From Pomphorhynchus laevis (Eukaryota > Acanthocephala > Palaeacanthocephala > Echinorhynchida > Pomphorhynchidae), in NCBI GenBank assembly GCA_012934845.2, contig WNNJ02001344.1, forward strand, positions 124,001 to 188,000: a DNA stretch of 64,000 nucleotides, read 5' to 3'. The translations under genes and the position numbers were made by a program. The stretch's first letter is position 1. The number at the start of each line of letters is the position of its first letter. Shown in pieces: positions 36,771-46,235 of this stretch. The notes below the pieces were generated by a model. That model searched no databases and was not told where the DNA came from. It was given only the letters and a program-made list of their open reading frames with translations.

Positions 36771-37424
36771 CTATCTAACGTTATTAATCAAATTATTTGC
36801 TTCAGCATCCTGTCTACTCGTAATATTAATTTATTTTTTTTGCTTAACCATTTAATTATTTGCTCGATTTCATTTTAATTTTTCTATGATTGTAGGAAAT
36901 GTAATAAAAAGTCCACATTATCAGTCTAATTATAAAATTTGTTGTAAAACAAATGTTTTTTTTTATTTTGAGAACTTATATACAAGCACTAAACAGTACG
37001 ACTCTTGATAACTACAATTTGTTTGGGAACGAATCACGACGAAGAAGAACTGTTAATTTACTTTGAACGATTAACATTTTAAATTCGTTCTTAAAATTAA
37101 GAGCGATTTGTAAGATATTATCAGTATAAATTAATGAAAAATTTGCTTAATTATCCTACTTATGAACGTTAATCATTTTGGTTTTATTATAACTAAGATA
37201 TAAAGAAAATGAACATATAATAATTTGGTCTTGAAAAATGATAAATCTAGCCTTTTGTGATTTGGACCTAAAGGAAATAAAAAACGACAAAACAAAAGAA
37301 ATACATTTAATCTAAAGATACATACTAATCAAAATGTCTACAGTAAAAGCATAATCTGTTTATCAAATTGCTTTGTTTGTATGTGATTGTATTCGCTTCT
37401 AGAATCTGATTTAGTCGACGTCGA
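36771..37424. other. AT-rich stretch, no feature seen
   Basis: Nothing recognisable on either strand. Confidence 0.5.
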
Positions 37425-37574
37425 TTAAAACGGAGGTCTGTAATTAGGGAAAGGTGGTGGATATGGGAAACCATACGGCGGTTGATATTGTGAGTAACAT
37501 GGGTTGTAACCGCATCCACCACAACTTATAGGTACATGTATAGTTGTTTGTCTTCTTTTTCGCAGAAATCCCAT
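37425..37574 (-). CDS. Small Tyr/Pro/Gly-rich ORF (49 residues)
   Basis: An ATG at 37,572-37,574 opens a 49-codon frame ending in TAA at 37,425-37,427. The start is basic (MGFLRKRRQTT), then a Cys/Gly patch (ISCGGCGYNPCYSQ), then a Tyr/Pro-rich end (PPYGFPYPPPFPNYRPPF). Such composition is unlikely from random AT-rich DNA, so it may be a small structural or secreted-type protein, or the last exon of one. No signal peptide is visible in this piece. Function unknown. Confidence 0.4.
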   Translation of the reverse strand: MGFLRKRRQTTIHVPISCGGCGYNPCYSQYQPPYGFPYPPPFPNYRPPF

Positions 37575-39399
37575 CGACCTGGTATTTCAGTAAATTCTTA
37601 TCAGTAATATTTTATAGTCAAGCTCTTTAAAGTTATTTTATAAATAGAATTTATATGTAAAAATAGTGTATGACCTTCTACATAAATTGAGTCATAACCG
37701 GAAAGCAATTTATTACAAAAATTCAATTTTGTGGCATTTAATTTCCATAACGAAGCAAAATTAGCTAGAACTAATTTGTAAGGTTTCCTAAAGGATCGTT
37801 TTGGAATGATTTCAGTAATTATTGTATCTTACATTTATCATAAAAATCTATATTGAAAAGTAATATCTTGTCTTTCTCTATATAAAAGTTTTTTGTATTC
37901 GTGAACATTCTTTATATTCACAGATAAGAAAATAATGGTAATAATTTAAAAAGAATAAAAATAATTATCTAATTACAAACTAAATTGATTTGAAATATTC
38001 ACAAAGTACAGCATTAATTCGAGTAATAAATTGGAGAAAAATAGTTTAATTTATTGTATGAAAAGCTTCGTTGTTGAGTCATTAACGGATAAATTTTTTA
38101 ACATTGAAGTTTTTTTACCTAAATCAAAATATTGCTTTCCTAAAAGCAATGTGTTGTTTTGATAAATTTATTTTATAGTTTTCTGATACGTATTTATTTG
38201 TATTACAAATTATTCGAACGAAGAATCCAAATTACTATAAATATAAGGTGTGCCCAAAACATATATATTTCGATGAATTCGCGATTTTAGCCGCTTTCTG
38301 TAAATACACGGTTTTCCGTCGAATTGTGTAAATCTTCCAAAAATATGTTAACTGGAAGTTACTAGCGAAGTTACTATGTAATAACGGTAAGCGAATCAGT
38401 TTAGCCAATATCCATATTTGACCAGCGGAGATACATAAGATCGCGACCTTCTTGATCGAATAGTTGATAGTGGTTTATGACATAATACTGTGCGACTTCA
38501 AGAATTGAACTGATCGATGGATTAAAGCAGCACTACGGATAGCAAGAACGAATGTATTATTCATATACCACCAGCCCCTTTATTCATTAAACATCACCAA
38601 TTCTTTCTTCGACATTCTACTGTTTCATCAGGAGCGTTTGCTTAATACCCTTCTGTATTGAACAGCTAACAATTGCCCATTTCGTATGACATACATCGAT
38701 GGCTATCAGAAGATTCCTTATGCGAAAAAGATACCACTTTGATTCAATTAGAGTGGCCTTTGTCCAGGTGACTATCAGACTCTCCTGTTATAGGTAATGC
38801 GAATTTGATCCGATTTACTTCCTACCTATGTAGGAAGTAATTTATTAAATTACTTCCTCCAGGATTTTATCGACAGACTATAAAGGACGCATCATCTTGT
38901 TACATCAAGAGAGAAATTTGTCAGTTGGAAGGAGAGTACATTCGGGTGGATTAGTACCGAAGTCATTGACAGAGCTTTAGACGAATTGATTTCCCTACAC
39001 TACTACGGAGAACTCTAACACCGGAAACAATTCATTCTTGATGTATTTTCAAGAGTATAGATTTATCATGAACATATATACTAAATTCTTAGGGTCTATC
39101 ATCAAAAATTTCAAAATTCCACACGCCAATCTCCACTCGTATCTGTCAGCTTTTGACAGACATTCAGAGTAAGAAAATCACCATCACAATGTTGTTAGTC
39201 ATCCCTTGCGATATTGATAGTATAAACGTCACAAAATGAAAACTTTTAACCAAAAAGAATCCGGTGACATATTCGAAGACCTGCGATCCATTTCGATTCA
39301 AAACTTTCTCATCTCCATTTACGAAAAAGCGCTTGCTTGTAACATCCGCGACAATTAAGTTAGGCAGAATTTAATCCCAAAGTTTTCATGGGTATGTTA
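37575..39399. other. Mixed stretch, no firm gene; one hairpin and one CTGATGA box
   Basis: It holds a perfect 11-bp-arm hairpin (38815-38825 and 38830-38840) and, on the minus strand at about 38,625-38,655, a CCTGATGAAACAGTAGAA box followed by AATAAAGGGG. 38,200-39,400 is less AT-rich and may be an old transposable element, but I cannot assign it. Confidence 0.4.
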
Positions 39400-39556
39400 A
39401 GGGAAGTTCAGTTCATACAACCAATGATTGAGTGCATCGGTTCTATCAGGAGACAGTCATCAATTATCTGTTGCTGTTTCTCGATTGGCCCGCTGCATTT
39501 GACCACATTTCCATTTATTTTATTATCTCCTCGCTCTGGTCCCTCGGGTTATCGTT
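39400..39556 (+). mobile_element. Possible LINE reverse transcriptase fragment
   Basis: The frame from 39,432 reads LLLFLDWPAAFDHISI, then SSLWSLGLSLQ, which resembles RT motif A of LINEs (FLDFSAAFD...LW..L...GLP). It runs straight into a minus-strand Naiad fragment at 39,557. Too short to place. Confidence 0.35.
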
Positions 39557-40205
39557 ACAATGCATGAATGCTCATGCAAAAATGTTTCTTGTAAATTTAA
39601 ATATGTCATCTTTACGATATAAACTAATAGTAGTTTTAGGTAATGTTAATTTAATGTTCATATCTAGATATACACCTTCTTTATCATTAATATTGGTTTT
39701 GTTAAGAATAAGGCTTTCTGGATAAATTTGTTCACTAATTGAATAAAAATTATTAGAATTAAATACACATATATCATCAATGTATCGAAACATATATTTC
39801 ATATATTTATATTGTTTAGATTTAGTTTTTGCACAGTTATGAACAAATTCATATTCTATAAAGCTTAAAAACAAGTCAGCAATAATTGGGCTACTATTAC
39901 CACCCATTAGAACATCTTTTACTTGTCTAAATATAGATGTCCCTACTTTTATATAATTTTGATTCATCAAAATATTTAAGGATTATATTAATTCAATTTT
40001 ATCCATATATTTATATTTACTTGATGGTTTAGTTTTTGATAGATAGGCGTTATAGTTATTATAACATATATATGTATATATTTAAGGATATTTAATTAAT
40101 TAATTTTTTAGTTAAAATCAGCTTAAGCTAAATTTGTATAAGGCGTGCTAAAATCGTATTTATATTTTGAAATTTTATTCCTTCTGTGTAAGGGATAATC
40201 TTCTC
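39557..40205 (-). mobile_element. Naiad RT fragment (motifs A to D)
   Basis: The minus strand encodes FRQVKDVLMGGNSSPIIADL, FRYIDDICVF and the following stretch to about residue 818 of the intact protein, open for 132 codons. In motif B the usual GVPMGG is DVLMGG. The 3' end of the fragment falls exactly at the palindrome GCATGAATGCTCATGC. The upstream part, to 40,205, is more diverged. Confidence 0.9.
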
Positions 40206-40262
40206 ATGTTTATAATTTTCTAACGGTTCTTATTTTTATTAATTAGATGGAATCCTAAGATA

Positions 40263-40297
40263 GTATGCTACGTTTTTTGATAAAAAACGTAGCATAC
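40263..40297. repeat. Perfect hairpin, 16-bp arms
   Basis: GTATGCTACGTTTTTT (40263-40278) is inverted at 40282-40297 around a 3-nt loop. It lies 34 bp outside the 3' end of the intact Naiad element. Confidence 0.9.
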
Positions 40298-40576
40298 GTT
40301 TTAAATAACGTCTGCTACGTTATTTAATTAAATCAGCTAACTGAGTCTACGTATTTAATATAATTATAAAATAAACAAAACATATTAATGCTAAATCAAA
40401 ATTTAATAATTAAATAATAAAATTAATAATTGCTTTTAGATTTTCTATAATTTAAATTTTCTATAATTTAAATCAAGTTAAAAAAAATGAAATTTAAAAT
40501 AAACGTCATTTTTATGAATTGAGTAATAAATAACAGACGTTGTATCAGAATAATAATTAGAGGTCATCAGGAGGAA

Positions 40577-40633
40577 CTGCTATGCTATCAGGTTTCGGCC
40601 CCTAACTCCTCTACCCAACATAGCAGCGGGGCC
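40577..40633 (-). ncRNA. Crossed-helix RNA motif in Naiad tail, HDV-ribozyme-like topology (candidate)
   Basis: Minus-strand RNA order: GGCCCC, G, CUGCUAUG, a 16-nt segment, GGGGCC, GAAACCUGAUAG, CAUAGCAG. The first and third blocks pair (6 bp), and the second and fourth pair (8 bp), so the helices cross. This is the P1-P2-P3-P1'-P2' order of HDV-like ribozymes, with a weak GUU/AGU stem possible as P3 and a CUGA box (fits CNRA) before the last strand. A normal P4 hairpin is absent. Copies: 44,100-44,156 (-), 25,175-25,231 (+), 49,634-49,690 (+) and 51,477-51,531 (-), plus degraded ones. Cleavage is not shown. Confidence 0.4.
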
Positions 40634-40700
40634 AAATACATGCTAATGATGTATTTCCTCTGAAATAACTATCTAGTATCTTATTCTAATACAAAGTATA

Positions 40701-43415
40701 TTATTTATTATCCATCCATAAAAATTTGCCACTTAAGAGTTTAAATTTATTCTTTATATTATTGTGTTGATTTATATATTTTACTATTTTCTGCTTGATG
40801 TTATTTTTATAGTAACCTAGTTTAAAATATGTATCTATTAAATTATTTAAATGATTTTGAAGAAAGCCAATATCATTACATATTGTTGCAATTCTTAAAA
40901 TTTCATTATTTAATGTATTATATTTTATATTATATGGTATGCATGAATGCTCATGCAAAAATATGTTTCTTGTAAATTTAAATATGTCATCTTTACGATA
41001 TAAATTAATAGTAGTTTTAGTTAATGTTAATTTAATGTTCATATCTAGATATACACCTTCTTTATCATTAATATTGGTTTTGTTAAGAATAAGGCTTTCT
41101 GGATAAATGTGCTCACTAATTGAATAAAAATTATTAGAATTAAATACACATATATCATCAATGTATCGAAACATATATTTCATATATTTATATTGTTTAG
41201 ATTTAGTTTTTACACAGTTATGAACAAATTCATATTCTATAAAGCTTAAAAACAAGTCAGCTATAATTGGGCTACTATTACCACCCATTGGAACACCTTT
41301 TACTTGTCTAAATATAGATGTCCCTACTTTTAAATAATTTTGATTTATCAAAATATTTAAGGATTCTATTAATTCAATTTTATCCATATATTTATATTTA
41401 TTTGATGGTTTAATTTTTGTTAGATAGGCGTTATAATTATTATAACATATATATGTATATCTTTTTCCGAATATAAGATTAATTAATTTTACTAACGCTT
41501 CTTTAATATCTACTAAATCTAGATTTGTATAAAGCGTACTAAAATCGTATGTATTTATATTTTGAAAATTTATTCCTTTTGTCTGTTCTAAAAATTCTTT
41601 TGTAGAATTAATACTGAAATAGTGTTTTATACCAGTATTAATTTCGATTACCTTGCAATATTTTTTAAAGTGTGCTTTAATTACTTTAAGTATTTTATTC
41701 ATATAGACAGAAAGTGGTTTTAATGTACATTTAAACGCACTACATATGAACCTAGGTTTTATTGGATTTTTATGTAATTTTGGATTCCAATATAATATAG
41801 GTATAGTTTTATTATCTAATTCAACCTTTATACCCTTTTTATCCATTATAGAACAGTGACTTGTAATAATTGTTTCTAAACTCAACTCACTACGTTCATA
41901 TGTTGGATTTACATTTAAATCATTAGAATTAACCTCTTTCATTAGTATATCATAATAAAGCTTTTTGCATATGAAGACAAAGTTATTACTAGCTTTATCA
42001 ATAGTTGTTATTATATAGTTATCCTTTAATTTAGTAAGTTCTTTATACATATCTTTATTAATTTTATCTTTCCTTTTATAATTGTTTGTTATTTTCATTT
42101 TATTTTTAATTTTATCAAATATATAATCTTTCCAAATTTTTATCTTAGATATATTCGAGCTTTCACTATTAATCAGCTTACTAAAGTAATCATTTAAGTT
42201 ATTATATAACGAATTGTAAATTTTATTTTTGTCGTTGTTATTATTTAATCTATATTTATATCCTTTTGATAGCAGCTTTCTTAATTCACAATTTTCAATT
42301 AATTCTAGATTATGGGTACATATATGTTTATTTATTTTATCAAAACTAAGACTTTTACAATTGCATTCTGTTTCCATTATGTTTCTAATATTATCGTTAC
42401 ATATTGATTTTAATTCTTTATTATAATTACAAATTTTTCGTCCTAATGGTGGTAGGAGTTTATACCTTATTTTAGGAATATATTTACTTAAATCTGACCC
42501 TATTATTTCTTTACTTTTAGAATTATTTAAAAGTCCGGCTATATTTATGTTATCTATACATTTATTAATGAAGTTTATGGTTAATGTATATTTTCTATTG
42601 TTATTATTAACATTTATTGTACGATTATAGTATTTTGTATTACAATAACTGTCTATTATACAACTTAGCCTATCATAGTCGTTAATTAATTTTTGATTTA
42701 TTGAACATATGATATCTTTAGAAAAACTTCTTATATTTACATAAAGATCTTTTAGCTTATTATCACTTAAAAGTTGTTTTAATATTTCTAATTGTTCATT
42801 TATATACATATCTTTTTTAATATTTTTAACTCTATTTTTCCTATTCCTTTTATCACCATGACTTCTTGGTTTGCGTTTAACCGGATTATTATAATATAGT
42901 TGTTTATTATGTATTATACTACTTCTGCCAATTCCTTGTACCACGTCATTCAATCCTAATGGGTACATGGAATTAAGCGTTTTAATCCAAAAATCTTCTT
43001 TTTCTAATAGTTTTTGATTTAATATTGAAATGTTTTCTTCGATAATATGTTCTAAAATAAATAATTTACAGTTTTTAATATCATGTCCTATTAATCTCAT
43101 ATGTTTATGAAATATAGTTTGACTATTATGCTGTATATTATATATGTGTTGCCTAAACCTAGTTTTTAACATTTGATATGTTTTTCCTATATATTGCAAT
43201 CCACATGTACATTGTATAAGATACACTACACCTGCGGTATTGCAGTTACAATTATTATTAATATTTAATGAAAAACATTTGTTTGTCGTATTACTTACGA
43301 TACAATTGTTATTATTTATAACATCACAAACTATACAATTTTTTCTGTTACATTTAAAAGATCTAAAATTGAAATCATTAGTACTTGCGTATTTTTCCAA
43401 TATGGTTGAGTACAT
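40701..43415 (-). CDS. Naiad Penelope-like polyprotein: GIY-YIG endonuclease + reverse transcriptase
   Basis: Intact 904-residue ORF. Residues 22-60: Cys-rich stretch (CNRKNCIVC, CNC). Residues 62-157: GIY-YIG nuclease, with GVVYL, QYIGKTYQMLKTRFRQH (Tyr75, Arg86/88), His101-111 region and the catalytic Glu region LLEKEDFWIKTL. Residues 179-202: strongly basic, possible nuclear localisation. Residues 350-354: ECNCK, the CxC mark of N-terminal-nuclease Penelope-like elements. RT: TIDKASNNFVFICKKLY (471-487), WNPKLHKNPIKPRFI (543-557), motif A YDFSTLYTNL (623-632, first Asp), motif B QVKGVPMGGNSSPIIADL (704-721), motif C YIDD (751-754), then a thumb-like end. RT shares ancestry with telomerase; the nuclease is expected to nick DNA for target-primed copying. 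All catalytic residues I can place are present, so it may be functional. The ATG at 43,413-43,415 is the first in frame. Confidence 0.93.
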   Translation of the reverse strand: MYSTILEKYASTNDFNFRSFKCNRKNCIVCDVINNNNCIVSNTTNKCFSLNINNNCNCNTAGVVYLIQCTCGLQYIGKTYQMLKTRFRQHIYNIQHNSQTIFHKHMRLIGHDIKNCKLFILEHIIEENISILNQKLLEKEDFWIKTLNSMYPLGLNDVVQGIGRSSIIHNKQLYYNNPVKRKPRSHGDKRNRKNRVKNIKKDMYINEQLEILKQLLSDNKLKDLYVNIRSFSKDIICSINQKLINDYDRLSCIIDSYCNTKYYNRTINVNNNNRKYTLTINFINKCIDNINIAGLLNNSKSKEIIGSDLSKYIPKIRYKLLPPLGRKICNYNKELKSICNDNIRNIMETECNCKSLSFDKINKHICTHNLELIENCELRKLLSKGYKYRLNNNNDKNKIYNSLYNNLNDYFSKLINSESSNISKIKIWKDYIFDKIKNKMKITNNYKRKDKINKDMYKELTKLKDNYIITTIDKASNNFVFICKKLYYDILMKEVNSNDLNVNPTYERSELSLETIITSHCSIMDKKGIKVELDNKTIPILYWNPKLHKNPIKPRFICSAFKCTLKPLSVYMNKILKVIKAHFKKYCKVIEINTGIKHYFSINSTKEFLEQTKGINFQNINTYDFSTLYTNLDLVDIKEALVKLINLIFGKRYTYICYNNYNAYLTKIKPSNKYKYMDKIELIESLNILINQNYLKVGTSIFRQVKGVPMGGNSSPIIADLFLSFIEYEFVHNCVKTKSKQYKYMKYMFRYIDDICVFNSNNFYSISEHIYPESLILNKTNINDKEGVYLDMNIKLTLTKTTINLYRKDDIFKFTRNIFLHEHSCIPYNIKYNTLNNEILRIATICNDIGFLQNHLNNLIDTYFKLGYYKNNIKQKIVKYINQHNNIKNKFKLLSGKFLWMDNK

Positions 43416-43855
43416 GTAATTTTTAAGTCATAATTTTTAACGTTGCTTTTTCGGTGTCGCCACCTAGTTTAGTTGACTCAGACTAAACTTACAACGGGCC
43501 ATCCAGCAGCATCTGACAGGGGGCTGCCCTGCTTAAGGCGGTTGCAGGCTGGAACAAGATCTATAAAGATCTACCACCTTCACTCCACGCGCTACGCGAC
43601 CTAGCTATTGGCCATTACCTGGTCTCTTAAACGTGATCACGTGAAGCAGTTTACATTTTAAAGTGTAAACACCTTGGGATGCAAACTTCTCCCTTTTTTA
43701 AGAATTAATAATTCATCAAACTTGTTTGAAAATAAGAAAAAATAATAGTAAAGTCGTAACCAATAATACATAGTTTCAGTATTTCTGACAGAGGTCATAT
43801 TACGGAAAAACAAAGTCCACAGGTCAATAATAACATGCCAGTATAACAAATTAAA
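43416..43855 (-). other. Naiad leader (5' region of the full-length copy)
   Basis: Between the tail of the upstream copy and the ATG. Part of it (about 43,450-43,640) is clearly GC-richer than the element. It holds short inverted repeats, such as GTTTACA...TGTAAAC at about 43,650-43,672 and TAGATCTTTATAGATCT near 43,565. No other copy of this stretch occurs in the window. Confidence 0.6.
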
Positions 43856-44238
43856 TCAGCTAACTGAGTCTACGTATTTAATATAATTATAAAATAAACA
43901 AAACATATTAATGCTAAATCAAAATTTAATAATTAAATAATAAAATTAATAATTGCTTTTAGATTTTCTATAATTTAAATTTTCTATAATTTAAATCAAG
44001 TTAAAAAAAATGAAATTTAAAATAAACGTCATTTTTATGAATTGAGTAATAAATAACAGACGTTGTATCAGAATAATAATTAGAGGTCATCAGGAGGAAC
44101 TGCTATGCTATCAGGTTTCGGCCCCTAACTCCTCTACCCAACATAGCAGCGGGGCCAAATACATGCTAATGATGTATTTCCTCTGAAATAACTATCTAGT
44201 ATCTTATTCTAATACAAAGTATATTATTTATTATCCAT

Positions 44239-45146
44239 CTACAAAAATTTTCCGCTAATAATTTTAAATTTATTCTTTATATTATTGTGTTGATTTATAT
44301 ATTTTACTATTTTCTGCTTGATGTTATTTTTATAGTAACCTAGTTTAAAATATGTATCTATTAAATTATTTAAATGATTTTGAAGAAAGCCAATATCATT
44401 ACATATTGTTGCAATTCTTAAAATTTCATTATTTAATGTATTATATTTTATATTATATGGTATGCATGAATGCTCATGCAAAAATATGTTTCTTGTAAAT
44501 TTAAATATGTCATCTTTACGATATAAATTAATAGTAGTTTTAGTTAATGTTAATTTAATGTTCATATCTAGATATACACCTTCTTTATCATTAATATTGG
44601 TTTTGTTAAGAATAAGGCTTTCTGGATAAATGTGCTCACTAATTGAATAAAAATTATTAGAATTAAATACACATATATCATCAATGTATCGAAACATATA
44701 TTTCATATATTTATATTGTTTAGATTTAGTTTTTACACAGTTATGAACAAATTCATATTCTATAAAGCTTAAAAACAAGTCAGCTATAATTGGGCTACTA
44801 TTACCACCCATTGGAACACCTTTTACTTGTCTAAATATAGATGTCCCTACTTTTAAATAATTTTGATTTATCAAAATATTTAAGGATTCTATTAATTCAA
44901 TTTTATCCATATATTTATATTTATTTGATGGTTTAATTTTTGTTAGATAGGCGTTATAATTATTATAACATATATATGTATATCTTTTTCCGAATATAAG
45001 ATTAATTAATTTTACTAACGCTTCTTTAATATCTACTAAATCTAGATTTGTATAAAGCGTACTAAAATCGTATGTATTTATATTTTGAAAATTTATTCCT
45101 TTTGTCTGTTCTAAAAATTCTTTTGTAGAATTAATACTGAAATAGT
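44239..45146 (-). CDS. Naiad RT, 5'-truncated upstream copy
   Basis: An open frame equivalent to residues about 600-898 of the intact protein, from FSINSTKEF through motifs A, B and C (YIDD) to SGKFL, then a stop. It differs from the intact copy only at the very end (KIISGKFL against KLLSGKFLWMDNK). Its 5' break at 45,146 is abrupt, and a hairpin starts 11 bp further on. Without the nuclease it cannot act alone; it is the product of incomplete reverse transcription. Confidence 0.9.
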
Positions 45147-45156
45147 TGTTTCTTCA

Positions 45157-45745
45157 ACATGTTGGTAGCCAACTTCCACATTTCGGCTACCAACATGTGG
45201 AAGTATTTTCACGCCTTAATATTGTTTTTAACAAAATTATTCTGTAGTTCGGTAAATAATCAACATATAAGATAAAAACAACATTTTTATCTTATAACTT
45301 TATCGACTATACGACTTGATTAAATAATATATTTGAGTAATTCACAAATGTAATATGGCGTAAACCGCTAATATTGATTGCTCTAAAATATAAAATGTCA
45401 TCATCTACACGACTGATAATGGAATAAAACCTTGAGGAATTTGACGTTTTAAATGATTTTCAGTTGCGACAATTAGTCCATGAAATGATTGCACCGGCTA
45501 CGCTGTCTACACATTTATTAATTGTTTTCCTCTGATTCATTGATCCATAAATAATTACCCAGTTTTTACTTGTTAGCTACTAATTTTCCAATAATTCAAC
45601 AGCTTCCACATGTTGGCTACCAACATGTGGAAGAAAGTATTTTCACGTCTTAGAAGAAAGTATATATCAGTTTCGCTGATTAAGAGAAATATTGTTTTTA
45701 ACAAAATTATTCTGTAGTTCGGTAAATAATCAACATATAAAAAGG
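45157..45745. repeat. Direct repeats each headed by a hairpin, flanking the Naiad 5' boundary
   Basis: Hairpin 1 (arms 45157-45170 and 45185-45198) and hairpin 2 (arms 45603-45616 and 45620-45633) share the core ACATGTTGG/CCAACATGT. Both are followed by AGTATTTTCACG and then by a common block (ATTGTTTTTAACAAAATTAT...ATAATCAACATATAA); the second copy has about 35 extra bases. The about 330 bp between are single copy. Confidence 0.8.
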
Positions 45746-46119
45746 GCAAACAACAAAATCTAAACAGAGGTTTTCGTGGTATATCGATATTTTAGTCCAA
45801 AGTATTGACAAGGTTGTAAGAAATATCTGCGGTCGTCGCTTTTCATATTTTAAAGCCTAATTAGCAATAAATCGCTTGGTAAGTACCTCTTTGCTATCCA
45901 AACCTGATCAAAAAGATATCTAGCCTATATGTTATGCGGAATAATTTTGTCATATTTAATCAGATAATCACATTCTAATTAGTAAATCTCAGTTCTAATT
46001 AAAATAATTAATACTAATTAATACTAATATGTATTGAAACTATACAAATAGTGGTGTAGGAAAGTATGATCAATTTATAAAATTGATCAAAATTGTATGA
46101 ATTTTATCGATAAATTATG
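45746..46119. other. AT-rich stretch, no feature seen
   Basis: Nothing recognisable on either strand. Confidence 0.45.
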
Positions 46120-46235
46120 TTAATCAATTCATAAAAATAAAATTTAAAAAGTCAATTTAAATCTAAATGATTAAATCCTAATATTAAAATATATATTAAT
46201 AATTTGTGTATAGTCAAAATACGTAAACTCAGTTA
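46120..46235 (+). mobile_element. Naiad 3' tail, terminal part (diverged)
   Basis: Starts near CAATTCATAAAAATAAAATT and ends in AATACGTAAACTCAGTTAGC, the family end. Confidence 0.6.

Larger units (their letters stand above)
40331..45146 (-). mobile_element. Naiad-type Penelope-like element, full-length copy with upstream 5'-truncated copy (pseudo-LTR arrangement)
   Basis: On the minus strand the order is: truncated copy (45,146 to 43,856: RT C-terminal half plus 3' tail), then the complete copy (43,855 to 40,331: about 440-bp leader, 904-residue ORF, about 370-bp 3' tail). The two 3' parts, about 1.29 kb each, look identical except for one base in an A-run and a cluster of about nine differences at the end of the ORF. 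Partial head-to-tail duplication of this sort is the pseudo-LTR structure known in Penelope-like elements. The N-terminal GIY-YIG, the CxC motif and the C-terminal RT place it in the permuted Naiad clade. Near-identity of the repeats means a young insertion. Target duplications were not found. Confidence 0.9.

Noticed and set aside
40577-40700. Hammerhead ribozyme in the Naiad tail, because CTGATGA and GAAA both occur
   Set aside because: The boxes are in the wrong order on the strand (GAAA before CTGATGA, 22 nt apart), with no room for helices I and III. The CCTCTAATT/AATTAGGGG pairing leaves two unpaired bases before GAAA.
43857-44235. Long terminal repeat of a retrovirus-like element
   Set aside because: The repeats include part of the RT ORF, there is no tRNA primer site, no capsid gene or integrase, and the RT is of Penelope type. 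These are pseudo-LTRs from partial tandem insertion.
45480-45560. Exon-like stretch on the plus strand reading LRQLVHEMIAPATLSTHLL after TTTTCAG
   Set aside because: Only about 24 codons before a stop, no neighbouring exons, and no family recognised.
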